A DNA stretch of 64,000 bases from DATCZB01 sp035513215. Its GTDB lineage: Bacteria; Pseudomonadota; Gammaproteobacteria; Steroidobacterales; Rariloculaceae. The notes under the pieces are model-generated. The model was not told the origin of the DNA. It saw only the letters and a list, made by a program, of their open reading frames with translations, and made no database searches. The stretch spans positions 1-64,000 of the forward strand of contig DATKCK010000015.1 in the NCBI GenBank assembly GCA_035513215.1, read 5' to 3'. How positions within the stretch are numbered: the stretch's first letter is position 1; each line of letters opens with the position of its first letter. Positions 59,268-64,000 of this stretch are shown here, in pieces. The position numbers and the translations under genes were made by a program.

Positions 59268-59716
59268 ACGTAGTTCTCGATCCCCATCCGCTCGATCAGA
59301 TCGAACTGAGCTTCGAGGAAGTCGATGTGCTCCTCCTCGCTGTCGAGTATCGACCGGAGCAGCTCGCGCGACACGTAGTCGGCTTCCCGCTCGCAAATCG
59401 CAATGCCTTCCCTGAGCGCTGGCAGGGCCTCCTGCTCGAGCTTCAGGTCGCATTCGAGGATCTCGCGCACGTCCTCGCCGATCAGAAGCTTGCCGAGATC
59501 CTGTAGATTCGGCAGCCCGTCGAGGAACAGAATGCGCTCGACGAGCTCGTCGGCGTGCTTCATCTCGTCGATCGATTCCTTGTACTCGAACTCGCCGAGC
59601 CGGTCGATGCCCCAGTGCCTGAGCATGCGCGAATGGAGCAGATACTGATTGATCGCAATCAGCTCGTTGTAGAGGGCGCGATTGAGCGTCTCGATGACGG
59701 CCGGACTGCCTTTCAT
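59237..59716 (-). CDS. bfr: Bacterioferritin
   Basis: 159 residues from ATG 59716, whose ATGA overlaps the upstream ankyrin gene stop. The ferroxidase ligands Glu18, Glu51 and His54 (DEMKHAD), a Glu near 94 (LEQEALP) and the Glu-x2-His pair in DSEEEHIDFLE are intact; Met52 is the heme-bridging methionine, so this is a true heme-binding Bfr. It forms a 24-mer iron store. Convergent with bfd. Unusually, it is the distal gene of an operon with a secreted ankyrin-repeat protein. Confidence 0.97.
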   Translation of the reverse strand: MKGSPAVIETLNRALYNELIAINQYLLHSRMLRHWGIDRLGEFEYKESIDEMKHADELVERILFLDGLPNLQDLGKLLIGEDVREILECDLKLEQEALPALREGIAICEREADYVSRELLRSILDSEEEHIDFLEAQFDLIERMGIENYVQLQSSPAGD

Positions 59717-61215
59717 TGGGAATCCTCGAGCAGTTGTTCGATCAGGGCGACGGTGCTTTCGTGAACGCGTCCCTCGCCCCCCGTGAAGCCGAAGCCGCCG
59801 GCCAGGCCGCGCGCCGTGTCGAGCGGCGTGAAACCGTCTGCGTCGGCCAACGTCGGATCCGCGCCGCGCTCGACGAGTGCCGCGACGACCATGTCGTAGC
59901 CCTGGAGGGCCGCGCCGTGCAGCGCCGTCCGTCCGCCGCGGTCGGTGGCGTTGATGTCCAGACCCTGCGCAAGCATGATGTCGATCGTCTCGATGATGTC
60001 GTCCTCGCTTTTGAAGCGGCCGGTCGTGTCCTGTTCCGCATTGCCGACGCCCGCCGCGACCATCAACGCGTCGACGTCGTTGCGCGTCGTCAGGCTGGCG
60101 TCGGCGCCATGCTCGAGCAGCAATTCGATTGCCGCAACGTCGGCGGATTTCGCGGCCCGAATCAACGCCGTCGTCCCGGCCGTCAGCACAGTGTCGTTGC
60201 CGCGATCGAGCTTGGCGCGATAGGGTGCTTGGCGCGTTAGCTGCGCGTTCGGGTCGGCTCCGTTCTCGAGCGCGAGCCGCATCACGTCGAGCGCCGAATG
60301 CTCGTTTGGCAACACGTCCGGCGCCGGGCGGTTCGACATCGGCATCGTGTTGAAGTCGGCCGCCGCGTACAGTGCGCCGCGGCCGGTGTAATCGTAGAGA
60401 TTGGGGTCGGTGCCGGCTTCGAGCACGGCGATGGCGGTGTCGTAATAGCCGTTGATCAGGGCCAGGACGACGGCGCTGATCGCTTCGGCCGTCGTCTGGT
60501 TCACGTTGGCGCCGGCTTCCGCGAGAGCGGTCACGCAGGCCGTGCAGCCCTCCCGCGCCGCGTAGAGCAGTGCCGAAAATCCGCCGGGAGGCAGCCACTT
60601 GTCGCGCGGCTCGTCCGATCGCTGCCGCTCCCATTCCTTGAGGTCCGAGATCGCGTTGACGTCGGCGCCTGCCGCGATGAGCCGCTCGACCATGGCGGCA
60701 TGGCCTTCGGCGGCAGCCCACATCAGGGCAGTCTGTCCGTGCCAGTCCTCGCGCGCATTGACGTCGGCGCCGTGTGCGAGCAACACGTCGGCCGCGGCGA
60801 CGACGCCGGTCTGCGCGATGGTCATCAGCACGGTCTCGCCTTCGCGGCCGACCACGTTCGCATCGGCGCCGGCATCGAGCAGGCGCTCGATCATGCCGGC
60901 GCTGCCGTTCAGGGCCGCGAGGTAGAGCGGCGTCACGCCGTAGCGGTTCGCGGCCGTGGCATCGGCACCGGCCTCGAGCAGGCGCTCGGCGAGCTCGATG
61001 TCGTCGAAGCGCACGGCCCAGTGCAGCGCCGTCGTGCCGTCGGCTTCGGTTGCCGTGACGTCGGCCTCGTCGGCAATCAGGCCAAGGGCCTGGGCGCGGT
61101 CACCGTCCTTCGCGGCCGCGATCAGCGGAGCGATGTCGGCGGCCGAGGCGAGGCCGCAGGAAAGAAGGAGCAGGACTGCGCCGGCGCCGAGCCGTCCCGT
61201 CAGCGAGAAGCCCAT
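59713..61215 (-). CDS. Exported ankyrin-repeat protein
   Basis: 500 residues; signal peptide 1-25 (ending ASA). About ten ankyrin repeats follow, recognisable by G-x-TALHWAVR, GVTPLYLAALNG, GQTALMWAAAEG, GFSALLYAAREG, TTALIRAAKSADVAAIELLLEHGAD and GRTALHGAALQGYDMVVAALVERGAD. In this kind of genome exported ankyrin proteins often follow DUF1552 (and DUF1592) genes, as here (1 base gap to the DUF1552 stop). Probably periplasmic protein-protein interaction. Translationally coupled to bfr. Confidence 0.93.
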   Translation of the reverse strand: MGFSLTGRLGAGAVLLLLSCGLASAADIAPLIAAAKDGDRAQALGLIADEADVTATEADGTTALHWAVRFDDIELAERLLEAGADATAANRYGVTPLYLAALNGSAGMIERLLDAGADANVVGREGETVLMTIAQTGVVAAADVLLAHGADVNAREDWHGQTALMWAAAEGHAAMVERLIAAGADVNAISDLKEWERQRSDEPRDKWLPPGGFSALLYAAREGCTACVTALAEAGANVNQTTAEAISAVVLALINGYYDTAIAVLEAGTDPNLYDYTGRGALYAAADFNTMPMSNRPAPDVLPNEHSALDVMRLALENGADPNAQLTRQAPYRAKLDRGNDTVLTAGTTALIRAAKSADVAAIELLLEHGADASLTTRNDVDALMVAAGVGNAEQDTTGRFKSEDDIIETIDIMLAQGLDINATDRGGRTALHGAALQGYDMVVAALVERGADPTLADADGFTPLDTARGLAGGFGFTGGEGRVHESTVALIEQLLEDSQ

Positions 61216-61216
61216 A

Positions 61217-62539
61217 TCAGACGCCGGCGATCGTGCCCGTGCTGTCGCCGAGCGTCTCGATCGGAACGTCGGCCTTGTGCAGCATCGTCAGGATCAGGTT
61301 CGTCATCGGCGTGTGATCGACTTCCTTGATATGTTGACCGCCGGCGTGGCGCCCGCGCGCGCCGCCGACGAGGACGTTCGGCAGCGGAAAGTGATCGTGC
61401 GCATTGGAGTTGCTCATGTTGCTGCCGTAGAGCAGCAGGCTCGAGTCGAGCAGGCTGCCGTCGCCGTCCGGCGTCGAATCGAGCTTCTCGAGGAAGCGCG
61501 AGAACAGGCTCACGTGATAGCCTTGAACGCGCGCATTCCAGTCGAGCTTCTCGGGACGATTGGCATGGTGCGAGACGGCGTGATGGCCCTCCGAGACGCC
61601 GACCTGCGGGTAGGTCCGGTTGCTGATCTCGCGCGCCATCATGAACGTGAAGACACGCGTGATGTCGGCTTCGTAAGCGAGCTTGATCAGGTCGAACATC
61701 ATGTCGACATGCTCTTCGTAGACGAAGGGTATGCCGGCCGGCGCTTCGGGGATCGCGAGATCGGGATTGTGCGTGAGCTGGTCTTCCGCGCGCTCGAGCC
61801 GGCGCTCGATCTCGCGGACGCTGTCGAGGTAGAGGTCGAGCTTGGCCTGATCGTGCGCGCCGAGCGTTGCCTTCAGGTCCGTCGCCTGCCCGCCTAGCGT
61901 ATCGAGAATGCTGCGGTCTTCGTTCTGCCGGCGCATCCTGGCCTCGACGCTGCCGCCCGCGCCGAACATGCGCTCGAAGACCTTGCGTGGATTGATCTCC
62001 ATCGGCATCGGCGTCGTCGGTGTGCGCCAGGACAGCGTATTCATATATATGCAGCCGAAATCGCGGTCGCAGGCGCCGATCAGGCCCGAATGGTCCTCGG
62101 TGGCGAGCTCCATCGACGGCAGGATCGTATCCTGGCCGATGTACTGTGCCGCAATCTGGTCGGCCGTCACGCCGGCGTAGGCATCGACGCCCTGCGTCGG
62201 TTTCGGCCTGACGCCGCTGAGCCAGGTCGTCGGGCTCAGGCTGTGAACGGCGGTCGAGTCCGCCGCGCGATGGTGCAGGCCGCTGACGATGCTGAGCCTG
62301 TCGCGATAAGGCTCGAGCAGCGCAAGGATATCCTTGAATTCGAAACCGCGGCCCGTGGTGTCGGGTGTCCAGCGGTTCATGATCGCGCCGTGCGGGAAAT
62401 AGATGAATCCGAGTCTCGGTCCCGGTGCCTGAACCTGGCCGAAAGCGGGGACCATCGCATCGAGCAGGGGCAGTGCGAGCGTCGCGCCGGCGCCGCGGAG
62501 GAACGTTCGTCGGGGCAGGTGCTTCTTGGCGATGAACAT
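61217..62539 (-). CDS. DUF1552 family Tat-exported protein
   Basis: 440 residues from ATG 62539, with GGGAGG 10 bases upstream; the frame reaching 62569 is less good. Twin-arginine signal HLPRRTFLRGAGATLALPLLDAM. Characteristic DUF1552 segments: FIYFPHGAIMNRWTP, LSIVSGLHHRAA, DQIAAQYIGQDTILPSMELATE, ISWRTPTTPMPMEINPRKVFERMF-like (with LSWRT), SVREIERRLERAEDQ and NMSNSNAHDHFPLPNVLVGG. The family belongs to the sulfatase/alkaline-phosphatase-like group by inference and usually pairs with a DUF1592 cytochrome-type gene, which is absent here. Next gene downstream is the ankyrin protein. Confidence 0.94.
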   Translation of the reverse strand: MFIAKKHLPRRTFLRGAGATLALPLLDAMVPAFGQVQAPGPRLGFIYFPHGAIMNRWTPDTTGRGFEFKDILALLEPYRDRLSIVSGLHHRAADSTAVHSLSPTTWLSGVRPKPTQGVDAYAGVTADQIAAQYIGQDTILPSMELATEDHSGLIGACDRDFGCIYMNTLSWRTPTTPMPMEINPRKVFERMFGAGGSVEARMRRQNEDRSILDTLGGQATDLKATLGAHDQAKLDLYLDSVREIERRLERAEDQLTHNPDLAIPEAPAGIPFVYEEHVDMMFDLIKLAYEADITRVFTFMMAREISNRTYPQVGVSEGHHAVSHHANRPEKLDWNARVQGYHVSLFSRFLEKLDSTPDGDGSLLDSSLLLYGSNMSNSNAHDHFPLPNVLVGGARGRHAGGQHIKEVDHTPMTNLILTMLHKADVPIETLGDSTGTIAGV

Positions 62540-62656
62540 TGCGATGAGGCCTCCCGATCGCTTCGACACGGTGCCGTTTGCGCGTCACCGGATCGTGCAA
62601 AATGACAGTCGACAATTAAACCAAATCGCCCCTGTATCAGCAATGGATTCAGTCTA

Positions 62657-62683
62657 AAATGCGTACGATTCGCATGCGCATTT
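62657..62683. promoter_or_regulatory. Inverted repeat in divergent promoter region
   Basis: AAATGCG (62657-62663) and CGCATTT (62677-62683) are symmetrical arms with a 13-base spacer that itself contains GCATGC, in the 282-base gap between the divergent DUF1552 and PQQ dehydrogenase genes. A likely operator for one or both. The rest of the gap is AT-richer than its surroundings, including GACAATTAAACCAAAT and TCTAAAAT, and holds no ORF I can support. Confidence 0.45.
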
Positions 62684-62821
62684 GCGCGTGCTCGCCGCGC
62701 GGGAACGTCAACTTGCGGCGCGTCAGGGCTTGATCTGACAATAACAGGACTGCGAGGGGGGGATACGGGTTGAGACGCGCGATTCGATGCGCGACAGAGC
62801 CGATTCGCGATGGGAGATCTC

Positions 62822-64000
62822 ATGTTGAAGGGAAATGCACTGGCGCTGAGCCTGATCCTGCTCGCGCCGCTGACGGCGCCGGCGCAGCAAAGCGAAGGCG
62901 AGCTGATCTATCAGGCCCTGTGCGCGGCCTGCCACAACGAGCCGCCCGACGAGACAACGCCACGCATCGATGCGCTGCGGCAGCTCGATGCCAACACGAT
63001 CGTCGACTCGCTGGCCTCCGGCACGATGCGCCTGCAGGGTCAGGCGATGAATCCAGAGCAGCGCGTTCAGGTCGCCGAGTACATCGCCGGCGCGCCGATC
63101 GCGGCGCGCGTTACCCGGTTCGACCGCGGGCAATGCGAACGAGCGCCGGGTCTTCCCGACCTGACGGCCGGCACAATCTGGAACGGCTGGGGTCCCGACG
63201 CGTCGAACTCGCGCTACCAGGCGGCGGCTGGCATCGTGCCGGGCGACGTGGCGAAGCTCGAGCTCAAATGGGCGTTCGGCATCCCGAATACGCAGCAGTC
63301 GCGCTCGCAGCCGGCCGTCGTCGGTGGCCGGCTCTTCATGGGCAGCCAGTCGGGCGCCGTCTATGCGCTCGATGCCGAGACCGGATGCCTCTTCTGGACG
63401 TTCGATGCCGAGACCTGGGTCAGAACGGCGATCTCGGTCGGTCCGGGTCCCGGCGGTTATGCAATCTATTTCACCGATGCGGCGGCGAAGGCTTACGCGG
63501 TCGATGCGCAGACCGGGCAGCTCATCTGGTCGCGCCAGATCGACGATCACCCGGGGCGTCGCGGCACGGGCTCGCCGACACTTTACGACGGCGTGCTCTA
63601 TGTCCCGGTCTCGGGTGTCTCCGAGGAGACGGCCGCCTCGAATCCCGACTACGAATGCTGCACGTTTCGCGGCAGCCTGACGGCGCTCGACGCCGTGACA
63701 GGCGAGGTCATCTGGAAGACCTACACCGTCCCCGAGCCCGAGCGCCGCGGTACGAGCACGACCGGCAAGCCGCTCTGGGGACCCTCGGGGTCGCCGATCT
63801 GGAGCGCGCCGACGATCGATGAGAAACGCGGATTGATCTATGCGGCGACCGGCAACGGCTATGCCGACCCGCCCGTCGAAACCTCCGATGCCATCCTCGC
63901 TTTCTCGATGGCGACGGGCGAAATCGCCTGGATCAACCAGGTCATGGGTCCCGACACCTGGATCATGGGCTGCGGCGGCGATGCGCCGGTCGGCGGACGA
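62822..64000 (+). CDS. Cytochrome c-PQQ propeller dehydrogenase (polyvinyl-alcohol-dehydrogenase-like), 3' end outside window
   Basis: 393 residues are visible from ATG 62822 (GGGAGA upstream); the right edge cuts it. Signal peptide 1-21 (ending APA); heme motif CAACH at 34-38 with Met in RLQGQAMNPEQ; then a spacer and a propeller with WNGWGPDASNSRYQ, VYALDAETGCLFWTF, AYAVDAQTGQLIWSRQ and LTALDAVTGEVIWK blades. The N-terminal cytochrome plus a GWGxDxxNxR opening resembles polyvinyl alcohol dehydrogenases rather than methanol-dehydrogenase types. YECCTF contains a Cys pair. Periplasmic oxidase of an alcohol. Confidence 0.9.
   Translation, partial: MLKGNALALSLILLAPLTAPAQQSEGELIYQALCAACHNEPPDETTPRIDALRQLDANTIVDSLASGTMRLQGQAMNPEQRVQVAEYIAGAPIAARVTRFDRGQCERAPGLPDLTAGTIWNGWGPDASNSRYQAAAGIVPGDVAKLELKWAFGIPNTQQSRSQPAVVGGRLFMGSQSGAVYALDAETGCLFWTFDAETWVRTAISVGPGPGGYAIYFTDAAAKAYAVDAQTGQLIWSRQIDDHPGRRGTGSPTLYDGVLYVPVSGVSEETAASNPDYECCTFRGSLTALDAVTGEVIWKTYTVPEPERRGTSTTGKPLWGPSGSPIWSAPTIDEKRGLIYAATGNGYADPPVETSDAILAFSMATGEIAWINQVMGPDTWIMGCGGDAPVGGR

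Overview
The window is high-GC bacterial DNA, densely packed with short or overlapping gene boundaries. No gap without a gene exceeds about 300 bases, and no rRNA, tRNA, CRISPR array, insertion sequence or phage gene was seen. The gene set suggests an uncultured soil or marine gammaproteobacterium: malate synthase G, an EtfBA pair, a bacterioferritin/Bfd pair, DUF6524, DUF6152 and DUF1552 proteins, several PQQ-propeller dehydrogenases and a gammaproteobacterial-type glycogen synthase. This assignment is inference from family content; no phylogenetic marker gene is present.

Layout, 1-16 kb: a partial DUF4159 gene; a secreted protein followed by a truncated YkgJ remnant fused against a fructosamine-kinase-type gene; a coupled DUF1097/metallo-beta-lactamase-fold pair; an FkbM methyltransferase; a MetE-like/TauD-like pair divergent from an XRE regulator; a double-VOC protein; a methyltransferase; a class II type cytochrome c; a PQQ dehydrogenase; a secreted esterase; a DUF6524 membrane protein; and a fused phosphotransferase/P-loop kinase. 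16-22 kb is a glycan locus: a NodZ-like fucosyltransferase, GDP-L-fucose synthase, GDP-mannose 4,6-dehydratase, two paralogous GT4 glycosyltransferases and an FkbM methyltransferase. Together they could make GDP-fucose and build a fucosylated, perhaps O-methylated, surface glycan.

23-35 kb is an overlapping glycogen operon, metF-malQ-glgC-glgA-glgB-glgP-glgX, covering precursor synthesis, polymerisation, branching, phosphorolysis, debranching and maltodextrin rearrangement. 35-40 kb carries DUF6152 and a secreted companion protein, a cytochrome c-PQQ dehydrogenase and an ABC-2 exporter. 40-48 kb carries etfBA, malate synthase G, a Tat-exported aldo/keto reductase and an IorAB-type molybdenum hydroxylase. 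48-52 kb carries a tandem universal stress protein divergent from a FixL/FixJ-like pair that keeps the heme-binding PAS residues, then a cytochrome c and a pterin dehydratase. 52-57 kb carries lactate permease, a membrane-anchored protein, glycerol uptake (aquaporin and glycerol kinase) and a HAD phosphatase. 57-64 kb carries a secreted protein, Bfd with a Fur-like promoter, bacterioferritin coupled to an ankyrin protein, a DUF1552 protein and a third PQQ dehydrogenase cut by the right edge.

The most distinctive non-coding signal is a family of GGGGTC(T/A)GACCCC elements at five places (about 4.9, 5.9, 7.3, 10.8 and 52.0 kb). Two form near-perfect long hairpins overlapping the stop codons of convergent genes, and one has expanded into a short tandem array. 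Two genes appear to lack a normal start codon: glgA (a well placed Shine-Dalgarno precedes ATT) and the cytochrome c-PQQ dehydrogenase (CTG overlapping the upstream stop).
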